DNA from: Firmicutes bacterium UBA1702
GTDB taxonomy: Bacteria > Bacillota > Clostridia > Peptostreptococcales > Anaerovoracaceae
DNA: 64,000 nucleotides
Assembly (NCBI GenBank): GCA_002320005.1
Contig: DCJK01000022.1
Coordinates: 58,027-122,026 of the forward strand
Direction of reading: 5' to 3'
A program made the translations under genes and the position numbers. A model generated the notes under the pieces. It saw only the letters and a program-made list of their open reading frames with translations. It was not told where the DNA came from and made no database searches. Positions 31,407-40,997 of the stretch are shown piece after piece. Numbering within the stretch: the first letter of the stretch is position 1; each line of letters opens with the position of its first letter.

Positions 31407-32717
31407 ATGAAAGCGACATTATTGAAGAAGATAAAAGAAAGAACTATAACGGTAGGCGTTGTAGGTCTTGGTTATGTGGGACTGCCACTTGCTGTTGAAA
31501 AAGCTAAAGCTGGGTTTAAGACAATCGGTTTTGATGTACAGAAAGAAAAGGTTGATTTAGTAAATGCTGGTATAAACTACATAGGTGATGTAGTTGATGA
31601 TGAATTAAAGAAAATTGTAGAAGAAGGAATGCTCAAGGCCACAACTGATTTTAGCTTTGTTAAGGATGTAGACTTCATTGCAATCTGTGTACCTACACCT
31701 CTTGATGCACATCAGATGCCTGACATCAGCTATGTTAAGTCTTCTACTGAAGAAATTGCAAAATACTTAACTAAAGGTACAATGGTTGTTCTGGAATCAA
31801 CAACATACCCTGGTACTACAGAAGAACTGTTAAAGCCTATATTAGAAAGCTCTGGATTAAAGTGTGGAGAGGACTTCTACTTAGGTTTCTCACCGGAAAG
31901 AGTAGACCCAGGTAATAAGCAGTTTAAGACAAAGAACACTCCAAAGGTAGTTGGTGCTATTGGTGATGATGCCAGAGAAGTAATTGCTGCTATGTATAGA
32001 GCTGTGCTTGAAGGTGATGTACATGAAGTATCCTCACCTGCAGTAGCTGAAATGGAAAAAATATTAGAAAACACATATAGAAATATTAACATTGGACTGG
32101 CTAATGAGATGGCTATTTTATGTAACAAGATGGGTATTGATTACTGGGAAGTAGTAGATGCAGCTAAGACTAAACCTTATGGTTTCCAGGCATTCTATCC
32201 AGGTCCTGGTCTTGGTGGACACTGCATTCCACTTGATCCATACTATTTGTCATGGAAGGCTAGAGAATACGGATTCCATACTTCCATGATTGAAAGTTCA
32301 ATGATGGTTAATGACAGAATGCCGGAGTACTGCGTTGAAAGATCCATGGCTATTTTAAACAGACATAAGAAAGCTCTCAATGGTTCAAAAATTCTGGTTC
32401 TTGGCGTTGCATATAAAAATGATATTGACGACTACAGAGAAAGCCCGGCTATCAGGGTTATAGAAAAGCTAAAAGAAGCAGGAGCGGAAACAGACTTTTA
32501 TGATCCTTGGATAGCTGAATACAAGGACAAAGGCCAGATTTTCAAGGGAATTGACGGAATAGATGAATCCGTAATTTCAGAATATGACCTTGTAGTTATC
32601 ACAGCGGCACACACAAACATAGATTATAATATGATTCAGAAGAATGCACAGGCAATTTTTGATACAAGAAATGCTATGAAGGATATTGAAGCTAGAAATA
32701 ATATTGAAGTACTTTAA
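31407..32717 (+). CDS. UDP-N-acetylhexosamine 6-dehydrogenase, WbpA/WecC type
   Basis: 436-aa NAD-dependent nucleotide sugar dehydrogenase. N-terminal Rossmann motif VVGLGYVGLPLAVE, central PGPGLGGHCIPLDPYYLSWK with the catalytic cysteine, and C-terminal GVAYKNDIDDYRESPA. It oxidises UDP-GlcNAc (or UDP-ManNAc) to the uronic acid, the first step of the Wbp route completed elsewhere in the locus. GGAGG precedes the ATG. Base composition starts to drop here. Confidence 0.93.
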   Translation: MKATLLKKIKERTITVGVVGLGYVGLPLAVEKAKAGFKTIGFDVQKEKVDLVNAGINYIGDVVDDELKKIVEEGMLKATTDFSFVKDVDFIAICVPTPLDAHQMPDISYVKSSTEEIAKYLTKGTMVVLESTTYPGTTEELLKPILESSGLKCGEDFYLGFSPERVDPGNKQFKTKNTPKVVGAIGDDAREVIAAMYRAVLEGDVHEVSSPAVAEMEKILENTYRNINIGLANEMAILCNKMGIDYWEVVDAAKTKPYGFQAFYPGPGLGGHCIPLDPYYLSWKAREYGFHTSMIESSMMVNDRMPEYCVERSMAILNRHKKALNGSKILVLGVAYKNDIDDYRESPAIRVIEKLKEAGAETDFYDPWIAEYKDKGQIFKGIDGIDESVISEYDLVVITAAHTNIDYNMIQKNAQAIFDTRNAMKDIEARNNIEVL

Positions 32718-32731
32718 TTGAGGGCTAAATA

Positions 32732-33661
32732 GTGAGGAATTGGAATTTTGATTCAAAGCTTATATTGGATTCATTTGGTGGTGTGTCATTAGGTGTTAGC
32801 CATGTAATGATAAATGATACAAAATCTTTAGGTTCACCAATAGATAATGCTCTGATGTTTGCTACCAAAAAAAAGTTTAATATGGATTGTATTGATGCAC
32901 TTAGAACAATCACTGATGCATGTATAATTATTGAAAGTGAGCTTATAGAATATTTTAAAGACATTTCTTTAAAAAATCATATTATAGTTGTGGAAAATCC
33001 AAGATTGTATTTTGCAAAAGCTTTAAAATTGATCATTGAATCTAGTAATAGGAACCGAAAGTACATCATGAAAGATAATAACATTATCATTGGAGAGAAT
33101 GTGTGTATTGGTCGCAATTGCACTCTTGAACCGAGTATCTTTATTGATAACAATGTTGTAATAGGTGATGATGTTATAATAAAGACTGGAGCAAAAATCC
33201 GAGAAAATGTTATAATTGGGAATAATGTTGTAGTTGGCGAAAATACAGTAATAGGCGGTCAAGGATTTGGTATAGAAAAAGATTCAGATGGCAGAAATAT
33301 ACGTATTCCACATATAGGTGGAGTAATAATTGGGAATAATGTAGAGATTGGTGCATTAGCATCTATCGCATCAGGAACGATGGAACCAACAATTATCGAA
33401 GATAATTGTTTTATAGATGATTTAAATCATATTGGTCATAATTGTAAGATTGGAACAGGAACCATGACTACTGCATGTGCACAATTTGGAGGGAGTTCAT
33501 CGATTGGAGCCAATGGTTATATTGCACCAAATTCTACGATAAGAAATGGCATTAAACTTGGAGATAATTGTTTTGTGGGTCAGGCAACTTCGGTACAGAA
33601 GTCGTTTGGTGATAATGTAAGCCTTGTTGGAAGTCCAGCTCGCGAGTTTGAAAGGAAATAG
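32732..33661 (+). CDS. LpxD-like hexapeptide-repeat acyltransferase 2 (GTG start)
   Basis: 309-aa paralogue of the protein at 30478: N-terminal LpxD-like module (about 1-105, ending VVENPRLYFAKALK) and beta-helix with IPHIGGVIIGNNVEIGALASIASG. Histidines in DDLNHIGHNCKIG match the LpxD catalytic His region. The start is GTG after GAGGG. AT-rich relative to copy 1, so probably acquired separately. Confidence 0.8.
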   Translation: MRNWNFDSKLILDSFGGVSLGVSHVMINDTKSLGSPIDNALMFATKKKFNMDCIDALRTITDACIIIESELIEYFKDISLKNHIIVVENPRLYFAKALKLIIESSNRNRKYIMKDNNIIIGENVCIGRNCTLEPSIFIDNNVVIGDDVIIKTGAKIRENVIIGNNVVVGENTVIGGQGFGIEKDSDGRNIRIPHIGGVIIGNNVEIGALASIASGTMEPTIIEDNCFIDDLNHIGHNCKIGTGTMTTACAQFGGSSSIGANGYIAPNSTIRNGIKLGDNCFVGQATSVQKSFGDNVSLVGSPAREFERK

Positions 33662-33665
33662 TAAA

Positions 33666-34238
33666 ATGAATTCAACAAAAAAATATTTTGTTCATGAATC
33701 GAGTTATGTAGATGATAATGTTAAAATAGGTGATGGAACAAAAATATGGCAATTTAGCCATATCCAGTCTGGTGCTACAATTGGTGAAAACTGTTCCTTT
33801 GGACAAAACGTAAACGTTTCTAATAACGTAAAGATTGGAAACGGTTGCAAAGTTCAAAACAATGTATCACTTTATGAAGGTGTTGAATTAGAGGACTATG
33901 TGTTCTGTGGTCCTTCTATGGTGTTTACAAATGATTTAACACCGAGAGCTAAATATCCAAAAGGAAGTGCTGGATACAAGAAGACAATTCTTCATACTGG
34001 CGCAACAGTAGGTGCTAATGCAACTGTAGTTTGCGGTCATGAACTGGGTAAATGGTCAATGGTTGCAGCAGGTGCGGTTGTTACTAAAAATGTAAAGGAC
34101 CACGCCCTTATGGCAGGCGTTCCTGCAAGACAAATCGGATGGGTTTGTGAATGTGGAGAAATACTTGGCACTAACTTAATATGCCAGAAATGTGGCAGAG
34201 CATATGTTGAAGATGAAAGTGGTTTGGTGGAAAAATAA
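33666..34238 (+). CDS. UDP-GlcNAc3NA N-acetyltransferase, WbpD/WlbB type
   Basis: 190-aa hexapeptide acetyltransferase (FVHESSYVDDNVKIGDGTKIWQFSHIQSGATIGENCSFGQNV, GPSMVFTNDLTPRAKYPKG). It acetylates the 3-amino group of UDP-2-acetamido-3-amino-glucuronate. A C-terminal four-cysteine zinc ribbon (CECG...CQKCG) ends the protein. The ATG at 33666 has AAAGGAA upstream. The next start overlaps its stop. Confidence 0.9.
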   Translation: MNSTKKYFVHESSYVDDNVKIGDGTKIWQFSHIQSGATIGENCSFGQNVNVSNNVKIGNGCKVQNNVSLYEGVELEDYVFCGPSMVFTNDLTPRAKYPKGSAGYKKTILHTGATVGANATVVCGHELGKWSMVAAGAVVTKNVKDHALMAGVPARQIGWVCECGEILGTNLICQKCGRAYVEDESGLVEK

Positions 34239-34978
34239 TGCAGTTTACTTTTAGGGCATATGATAACTTGATATGTAGTTTATATGAAAATGACTATTTG
34301 ATTAAAGACTATCATGATTATGATGAAAGTGAAAAATGTGCCATATTAAGGCACGACATTGATTATGAATTAGATAGGGCAGTTGAATTTTCTGTAATAG
34401 AAAGAGATAGAAATGCTAAGTCAACGTACTTTGTCCTATTAACTTCTGACTTTTATAACCCTGCATCAAAATCGTCATTAAAGGTATTTGATGAACTAAG
34501 AAAAAATGGTCATGAGATTGGGTTGCATTTTGATGAAGTGAGATATTCATCAGGTAATGCAGAATGGTGTGAAGATTATATAATAGAAAACATACAAAAA
34601 GAAGCAGAACTGCTGGAAAAAATAATAGATGAGCCGGTCAAAACTGTTTCTATGCATAGACCATCAAAAAATACACTAGATAGCAATCTTGAGATACCTG
34701 GTCTTGTGAATTCATACTCGAAGGAGTTCTTTAAGAAATTTAAGTATGTTTCAGATTCACGTATGAGGTGGAGAGAAGATGTACAACACATAATTTCATC
34801 AAATGAGTATGAAAGACTACATATTCTAACGCATCCTTTTTGGTATAAAGATAGTAGTTTGTCTATAGAAAAACTACTATTGGAATTTATTAATGGTGCA
34901 AATAAAAAGAGATTCAATATTATGAATGATAATATAACTGATTTGGAAAGCTTAATTGATAAAAATAACGTAGAATAG
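34238..34978 (+). CDS. NodB-like polysaccharide deacetylase family protein
   Basis: 246-aa protein of the NodB superfamily: LRHDIDYELDRAVE provides the first Asp pair, HEIGLHFDEVRY the next conserved part, and the C-terminal HILTHPFWY a further His. No signal peptide or membrane helix is seen, so it probably acts on a cytoplasmic or lipid-linked precursor. The zinc HxxxH motif is not clearly formed, so activity is uncertain. Confidence 0.65.
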   Translation: MQFTFRAYDNLICSLYENDYLIKDYHDYDESEKCAILRHDIDYELDRAVEFSVIERDRNAKSTYFVLLTSDFYNPASKSSLKVFDELRKNGHEIGLHFDEVRYSSGNAEWCEDYIIENIQKEAELLEKIIDEPVKTVSMHRPSKNTLDSNLEIPGLVNSYSKEFFKKFKYVSDSRMRWREDVQHIISSNEYERLHILTHPFWYKDSSLSIEKLLLEFINGANKKRFNIMNDNITDLESLIDKNNVE

Positions 34979-34990
34979 AGAGGTTTTATT

Positions 34991-36067
34991 ATGAAATACG
35001 CATTAATTGGTTGCGGTAGAATCGCAGTAAACCACATAAAAGCAGCAATAAACAATAATCTTGAAATCGTGGCGGTATGTGATGTACTACCTGAGAAAAT
35101 GGAAGCCATATTGGAAAAATACGATTTGCAGGATGATGCATCTATCAAAAGATATACAGATTATAAGGAAATGATAGCCAAGGAAAAAATCGATCTGGCC
35201 AGCATTGCTACAGAAAGCGGAATTCATGCGGAGATTGCATTACACTGCATTGAAAATCGCGTAAATGTAATTATAGAAAAGCCTATGGCTATGAGCATTG
35301 AAGATGCGGACAGAATTATTGAGGCTTCAGAAAAGTATAATGTGAAGGTATCTGCATGTCACCAGAACAGATTCAATGTTGCAATTCAGGAATTAAGAAA
35401 GGCTCTCGAGGCAGGTCGTTTCGGAAAGCTTTCCCATGGTTCTATTCATGTCAGATGGAACAGAAATCAGGGTTATTATGACCAGGCTCCTTGGAGAGGT
35501 ACATGGGAACAGGATGGTGGTGCTCTAATGAATCAGTGTATCCACGGCATTGACCTTTTAAGATGGATGATGGGTGATGAAATTGAAGAGATTTATGGTG
35601 CAACGCGTCAGCAGTTCCATGATTATCTGGAGGCAGAAGATGTGGGAATGGCAGTTGTGAAGTTCAAGAACGGCGCCATTGGAACAATAGAAGGAACAAC
35701 AAATGTCTATCCTAAAAATCTTGAGGAGACACTGTATATTTTCGGTGAGAACGGAACTGTTAAAATAGGGGGCACTTCTACTAACAATATAGATGTCTGG
35801 GATTTTGCAGATGAAACTGAAGAAGATGCAAAAAATAAAGGCCTCGCTGAGGCAACCAGCAATGTATATGGAAACGGACACACAAGCCTTTTTGCTGACG
35901 TTATGGATGCGATTGAAAATGACAGGAAACCATACGTGGATGCTGTTGCAGGAAGAAATGCGCTTGAGGTGGTGCTTTCAATTTACAAAAGCCAGAAAGA
36001 AGGAAAGGCCGTAAAGTTGCCTCTTAAGGATTTTGCAAGTACGGACATGAAGGGTGAATTCAGATAA
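34991..36067 (+). CDS. UDP-GlcNAcA 3-dehydrogenase, WbpB/WlbA type
   Basis: 358-aa Gfo/Idh/MocA oxidoreductase. N-terminal NAD motif GCGRIAVNHIKA, EKPMA motif with the active-site lysine (about residue 98), and a C-terminal region with DQAPWRGTWEQDGGALMNQCIHGIDLLRW typical of WlbA. It oxidises the 3-hydroxyl of UDP-GlcNAcA before transamination. GAGAGG precedes the ATG. More GC-balanced than its neighbours. Confidence 0.9.
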   Translation: MKYALIGCGRIAVNHIKAAINNNLEIVAVCDVLPEKMEAILEKYDLQDDASIKRYTDYKEMIAKEKIDLASIATESGIHAEIALHCIENRVNVIIEKPMAMSIEDADRIIEASEKYNVKVSACHQNRFNVAIQELRKALEAGRFGKLSHGSIHVRWNRNQGYYDQAPWRGTWEQDGGALMNQCIHGIDLLRWMMGDEIEEIYGATRQQFHDYLEAEDVGMAVVKFKNGAIGTIEGTTNVYPKNLEETLYIFGENGTVKIGGTSTNNIDVWDFADETEEDAKNKGLAEATSNVYGNGHTSLFADVMDAIENDRKPYVDAVAGRNALEVVLSIYKSQKEGKAVKLPLKDFASTDMKGEFR

Positions 36068-37191
36068 TGAAAATATGTCATATGACTAGTGCTCATGATA
36101 GTAATGATAGCAGAATCTTTCAAAAGGAGTGCGTTTCCATAGCGGGCGACGATAGATTTGATGTCTATCTGGTCGCTCCTGGCGAATCCAGATTCGAAAA
36201 AAACGTTAATATTATCGGTGTAGGTGAAAAGCCTTCCAGCCGTATAAAACGTATGCTTTCTTTTTCAAAAGTAGTTTATAGGGAAGCATTAAAGCTTGAT
36301 GCTGATATCTATCATTTTCATGATCCGGAGTTGTTATCTGTAGGATTAAAACTGAAAAAAAAAGGTAAGAAAGTAATTTTTGATAGCCATGAGAATACTG
36401 TTGAGCAGATTAAAATTAAGAAGTATCTGCCAGGTATATTAAGAAGCATTATTTCAAGATTATACTACAACGAAGAAACCTACATATGCAGGAAAATTGA
36501 TGCAGTAGTTTTCCCATGCCTTGTTAATGGAAAAAATCCATTTGATGGCAGATGTAAGCAAACTGTTTTTATAAACAATCTTCCTTTTTTATCTGAATTC
36601 TCTGAGGTAGATAAAAAGAAACCTAAGTATGATATTTGTGTAATAGGCAGTTTGACAGAGGAAAGAGGAATCACAAAACTTCTTGAAGCTGTTAGGATTA
36701 CAGGTTGTAAAGTAGCTCTTGCAGGGGACTTTTCACCATCTGACTATAAGGAAAAACTTGAAAGCAAGGGTCTTTTAGAAGGTGTTGATTGCCTAGGTAT
36801 ATGTGATAGACCGGAAGTGATTGAATTGTATTCTGTCAGCAGAATGGGTGCATCAACTATTTTGCCGGTAGGACAATATCCAACTGTAAATAATCTACCT
36901 ACAAAGGTGTACGAATGCATGGCTATGGGATTGCCTGTAATTATTTCTGACTTTGATTATCCGAAGGAAGTTATGAAAACATATGAGTTTGGAATATGTG
37001 CAGATTGCACAAATGCCCAGGAAATTGCAGATGCAATTACAAAACTCAAAAATGATCCAGAGCTCTGTGAAAAGTATGGTAAAATGGGTAGAAAAGCTGT
37101 AGAAGAAGTTTTCAATTGGGAAAAAGAAGTTGAAAAACTTGTAAACTTGTATTTGAGGATATTAAACAGTGAATACGAAAGAAGAATATGA
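36067..37191 (+). CDS. Glycosyltransferase family 4
   Basis: 374-aa GT-B enzyme. N-terminal MKICHMTSAHDSNDSRIFQKECVSIA, AD-containing YHFHDPELL, and C-terminal NNLPTKVYECMAMGLPVIISDFDYPKEV. It adds one sugar of the repeat unit; donor unknown. The start overlaps the preceding stop by one base. Confidence 0.85.
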   Translation: MKICHMTSAHDSNDSRIFQKECVSIAGDDRFDVYLVAPGESRFEKNVNIIGVGEKPSSRIKRMLSFSKVVYREALKLDADIYHFHDPELLSVGLKLKKKGKKVIFDSHENTVEQIKIKKYLPGILRSIISRLYYNEETYICRKIDAVVFPCLVNGKNPFDGRCKQTVFINNLPFLSEFSEVDKKKPKYDICVIGSLTEERGITKLLEAVRITGCKVALAGDFSPSDYKEKLESKGLLEGVDCLGICDRPEVIELYSVSRMGASTILPVGQYPTVNNLPTKVYECMAMGLPVIISDFDYPKEVMKTYEFGICADCTNAQEIADAITKLKNDPELCEKYGKMGRKAVEEVFNWEKEVEKLVNLYLRILNSEYERRI

Positions 37192-37222
37192 TAAGCAAAT
37201 TATAATTATCATATAAAGTTTG

Positions 37223-38611
37223 ATGAAAGTACTTAATAGTTGTGTCATGAAGATAATAATGTTAATTGAAACTTGCAATAGAAAGATAAGCGAAATAACA
37301 AAATATTTTTTGATTACCATAATTTCCGCTACACAAGTTTTGTGCTCATTATTGTTGCCCGTAGTTGTAAAAGATAGTTTCTCTGTGGTGGTTATTATTG
37401 GGATTTTTTCATTTCTTTTCTATACTGCTTTGCTTTTGTCCTCGGAAAATTTTATTCAATGTAAGTTGAATAAATATTATTTTGGATTTTTGCTTATTAT
37501 TGGCAGTTCGTTTGTTATAAATGGTGTTTTTTTTGGAGTAATAGGATATCTTGCAATAGGTCTAATCTTCATGTGTTTGTTACCAATATTTTATAAAACG
37601 TTAGCAACACGAAGAGACATATTAAAAATTATTTCAGCATTTTGTAAAGGGGTAACATTAGCATTTTTGATTTTTTTTATAATGTCGATATTCTTTGGTC
37701 CGCCTTTTGATATGAATCAGTACAGTTCTTTTTTGAGTAATCCTAATACATTTAGTGCATTTATGGCTGTAGTTGTAGGAGCATCTTTGTTTCTTTTGAA
37801 TGTGAATTATAAAAATAATACAAGAAATGTTATATTCTTTGTTGTTATTATTTGTATAGCAACTTCGCTTTGCTTCTATTCTAATTCAAGAACAAATATG
37901 CTCTGTATCATTTCACAAATCTCAGTATATATTATAAAGTATGTGGTTGAAGCAATACGTGAAAGGAAATTTTTTGAGGTTTGTGGGCAAATCATTTCTT
38001 GTGTTTTTTTGTTAATTGTAGTATTTGCGTTAAATTTCTTGCTATTTACAACTATTCATACATACATCCAAGACTTTATCTTCCAACATGAAGATAACAA
38101 AGTTGAACGGTATGATAGTGATGTATCAATTTCTGATACTGTGGGGATTGCTACGGATAGGTTTAACAAAGGTCTGAATGGAGAAGGAAATGATGCTTTT
38201 ACATCAGGTAGAATAGGAATTTGGAAAGACTATATTAAGGAAATATCTTTCGTCGGACATGCGAAGGAATCAAGGGACATCATAAATGGTGATAGAGTTT
38301 ACCATGATACTAATGCACATAATGCATATTTACAAGTTGCCTATTCTGCTGGAATAATAGCTGGACTAAGTCTAATTGCTATAATGATAATTATGGGAAT
38401 AGAGCTATTTAAGACGGCTGTATTATTTTTAATAAACAAGGAAAGCATTCTTAACCCCAAAGTTATGTTTATGACATCAACATATTTATGCTTCTTTGTA
38501 TCAGCAATCACATCTGGCGGATATATGATCTTTACGTATTTTCCAGCAACATTATTTTGGTTCTCAGGTTTTATACTAATGGCAAATAACGGTGAGGAGA
38601 GAAAAAAATAA
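37223..38611 (+). CDS. Wzy-type O-antigen polymerase/ligase family protein
   Basis: 462-aa protein with about ten hydrophobic helices, a large outer loop (about 285-350) and the Wzy_C motif DTNAHNAYLQVAYSAGIIAG. It should polymerise lipid-linked repeats outside the membrane. No ribosome-binding site is evident; ATG 37223 is the first in-frame ATG, and ATGs at 37247 and 37259 are alternatives. Very AT-rich. Confidence 0.8.
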   Translation: MKVLNSCVMKIIMLIETCNRKISEITKYFLITIISATQVLCSLLLPVVVKDSFSVVVIIGIFSFLFYTALLLSSENFIQCKLNKYYFGFLLIIGSSFVINGVFFGVIGYLAIGLIFMCLLPIFYKTLATRRDILKIISAFCKGVTLAFLIFFIMSIFFGPPFDMNQYSSFLSNPNTFSAFMAVVVGASLFLLNVNYKNNTRNVIFFVVIICIATSLCFYSNSRTNMLCIISQISVYIIKYVVEAIRERKFFEVCGQIISCVFLLIVVFALNFLLFTTIHTYIQDFIFQHEDNKVERYDSDVSISDTVGIATDRFNKGLNGEGNDAFTSGRIGIWKDYIKEISFVGHAKESRDIINGDRVYHDTNAHNAYLQVAYSAGIIAGLSLIAIMIIMGIELFKTAVLFLINKESILNPKVMFMTSTYLCFFVSAITSGGYMIFTYFPATLFWFSGFILMANNGEERKK

Positions 38612-38666
38612 CTTATTGATATTAAGAGACTTGAGTAGAATCGTATAAGCGGAGGAAAAAGAGGAG

Positions 38667-39818
38667 ATGAATCATAGACATTTTATTATAGGAAATCCTT
38701 CTTCTGTTTGGATGAGGGAATATATTAAAGAAATCCATGTTAAAAATAATGATTTGGTTTATATCACCGTTTTTGACGAATCAGAGTTAAAAAACAAAGA
38801 TGTGTATGAAAAGATGGGCGTACATTTAGTTACAATTGGAAAAAATTCATCTGTATCTGAAAAGTTTATGAAGGCTATTAGATTAATACACTTTGGAATT
38901 AAACATCGCAAGCATGAGGTGTTTGACATTGTAGAGATACATTATCCCCCACATAGTTTTCAAGCATATATAATTGCATTTACCCTAAAAATTATGAATA
39001 CTAAATCATTTATTATGTTTTGGGGTTCAGACATTTTACCACTTAATGATAGCGATGCAAAAAAGTTAGAAAGAATTATTTCAAATGTCAATGCAATTAA
39101 TAAATTAAGTAATAAGACATATAAAGTATTTAATCAACACTACGGAAATCGTTATGACCATCTCTTTTTACCTGAAGCATTAAGGTTTGGGACATTAGCG
39201 TTACCTTACATTGATGATTTGTTAAAGAAAAAAGGTAAATTTTTATGTAAAGATGAATATGGCATAAAAAATGGAAAAATCACAATTGCTATTGGTTACA
39301 ATGGCAATGAACGCCAACAACATTTAAAGGTACTACAAGAATTAGATAAATTACCTAATAATATAAAAAAGAAGATACAGATAATACTTCATATTGTGGG
39401 AATAAACTCACTAGAATATAAAAACAAAGTGATAAATGCTGCTAAAGAAAGCGGAATGGATTATATTATAGAAGAAAAAATGCTAGATTTTGAGCAGATA
39501 AGCCGTATGAGAGTTGCGACAGATATTTTTATACATGCCCAAACTACAGATGGATTATCCGGTTCTATAAGAGAGTGTTTCTCTTCAGATACAATAGTTA
39601 TTAATCCTAGTTGGATAAAATATGATGAATTTGATAAGCTGGGATTAGAATATATTCAGTTTGAAAAATTTGAAGACTTAACAACAATAATTTATGAATG
39701 TGTAAGTAATGGTACAGCAATTAATTTTGAGAAAAATAAGAAATTAATTCATAGTGCATACTCGTGGGAAAGCGTTTATGATACATGGATAAATAGTTAT
39801 AATAGAATAATTGGTTGA
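38667..39818 (+). CDS. Glycosyltransferase (GT4-like)
   Basis: 383-aa protein with a GT-B-like layout: N-terminal domain with DIVEIHYPPHSFQAYIIAF and MFWGSDILP, C-terminal domain with GYNGNERQQHLKVLQEL and ATDIFIHAQTTDGLSGSIRECF. Similar to poorly characterised transferases of capsule loci. AGAGGAG precedes the ATG. AT-rich. Confidence 0.72.
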   Translation: MNHRHFIIGNPSSVWMREYIKEIHVKNNDLVYITVFDESELKNKDVYEKMGVHLVTIGKNSSVSEKFMKAIRLIHFGIKHRKHEVFDIVEIHYPPHSFQAYIIAFTLKIMNTKSFIMFWGSDILPLNDSDAKKLERIISNVNAINKLSNKTYKVFNQHYGNRYDHLFLPEALRFGTLALPYIDDLLKKKGKFLCKDEYGIKNGKITIAIGYNGNERQQHLKVLQELDKLPNNIKKKIQIILHIVGINSLEYKNKVINAAKESGMDYIIEEKMLDFEQISRMRVATDIFIHAQTTDGLSGSIRECFSSDTIVINPSWIKYDEFDKLGLEYIQFEKFEDLTTIIYECVSNGTAINFEKNKKLIHSAYSWESVYDTWINSYNRIIG

Positions 39819-39827
39819 GGAAATAAT

Positions 39828-40997
39828 ATGTGCAAAAAAATAATGATATTAGGTGCAAGTGAATTACAATTGCCAGCTATTAAAAAGGCAAAAGAGCTTG
39901 GGATAAAAAGCATAGTTGTTGACTATGATTCAGAGGCAGTAGGAAAAAAGCTGGCGGATGTATTTTATAATATCAGCACTTTAGACTACGAGGGGATATT
40001 AAGTGTCGCCAAAAAAGAAAAAATAGATGGAATAATGACAATTTGTAGCGACAGACCTATGAGAATTGTAGCAAAAGTTAGTGAAGAATTGAAGTTAAAT
40101 TCTATTTCAACAAAAACTGCTCTATTAGCTACAAATAAAGTCCATATGAGAAACGCTCTTAAGAAAAATAATGTACCTATTCCTAAGTATGCAATCTGCA
40201 GTACAAAATCGGAATATGATGCAGCTATAAGAAATGTTGGACTACCAGCTATTGTTAAACCTTCTGACAATTCTGGAAGTAGAGGAATTGCTTTTTTAAA
40301 TGATGAATCCGATATTGAAGAGGCCTACATTTATGCAAGCAAAAATAGCATGGAAAATGTTGTTCTTGTGGAGGAATATATGGATGGTGATGAAGTAAGT
40401 GTGGAAGTGTTCGTAACTAATGAGGGCGTTAATATTGTACAAATAACTGATAAAATAACTACAGGTGCTCCTCACTTTGTGGAAATGGGACATACCCAGC
40501 CATCATTATTACCATTTGAAATACAAAATGAGATAAAAAAAGTAACTACTATGGCAGTAAATGCAATTGGAATTAAGGGTGGACCAGCCCATGTTGAACT
40601 TAAGGTAACTAGCACAGGAGTTAAAATTGTAGAATTAGGAGCAAGATTAGGCGGTGATTTTATTGCTACAAATTTAGTCTTTGAATCAACAGGCGTTGAC
40701 TTAGTTAAAGAAAATGTTTTATGGTCATTAAATGAGCAGGTTGAAATAAATATAAGACAAAATAGGTATGCTGCAATAAGATATATTGGTAAATTGAATT
40801 CCTTAATGCTTGACAAGGAAAGCCTATCTTTACTTGATGCATTTATGTGGCATAGAAACGACTCGCACAAGATTGAATCAAGTAGGGATAGAGAATGTGC
40901 ATTACTTATTTCAGATAATTCAATTGATGGATTGAATTCTAAATTAGAGACAATCCGATACAGCATATCTGCAGGAGATAAGGAGTGTTATTGGTAG
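39828..40997 (+). CDS. ATP-grasp ligase of the polysaccharide locus
   Basis: 389-aa ATP-grasp enzyme: N-terminal pre-ATP domain (MILGASELQLPAIKKAKELG), ATP-binding LPAIVKPSDNSGSRGIAFL, VLVEEYMDGDEVSVEVF and metal-binding AHVELKVTSTGVKIVELGARLGGDF. Such enzymes join a carboxylate to an amine. In this setting it could attach an amino acid to an amino sugar or amidate the uronic acid; that is inference. TTGAGGAA precedes the ATG. Confidence 0.82.
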   Translation: MCKKIMILGASELQLPAIKKAKELGIKSIVVDYDSEAVGKKLADVFYNISTLDYEGILSVAKKEKIDGIMTICSDRPMRIVAKVSEELKLNSISTKTALLATNKVHMRNALKKNNVPIPKYAICSTKSEYDAAIRNVGLPAIVKPSDNSGSRGIAFLNDESDIEEAYIYASKNSMENVVLVEEYMDGDEVSVEVFVTNEGVNIVQITDKITTGAPHFVEMGHTQPSLLPFEIQNEIKKVTTMAVNAIGIKGGPAHVELKVTSTGVKIVELGARLGGDFIATNLVFESTGVDLVKENVLWSLNEQVEINIRQNRYAAIRYIGKLNSLMLDKESLSLLDAFMWHRNDSHKIESSRDRECALLISDNSIDGLNSKLETIRYSISAGDKECYW

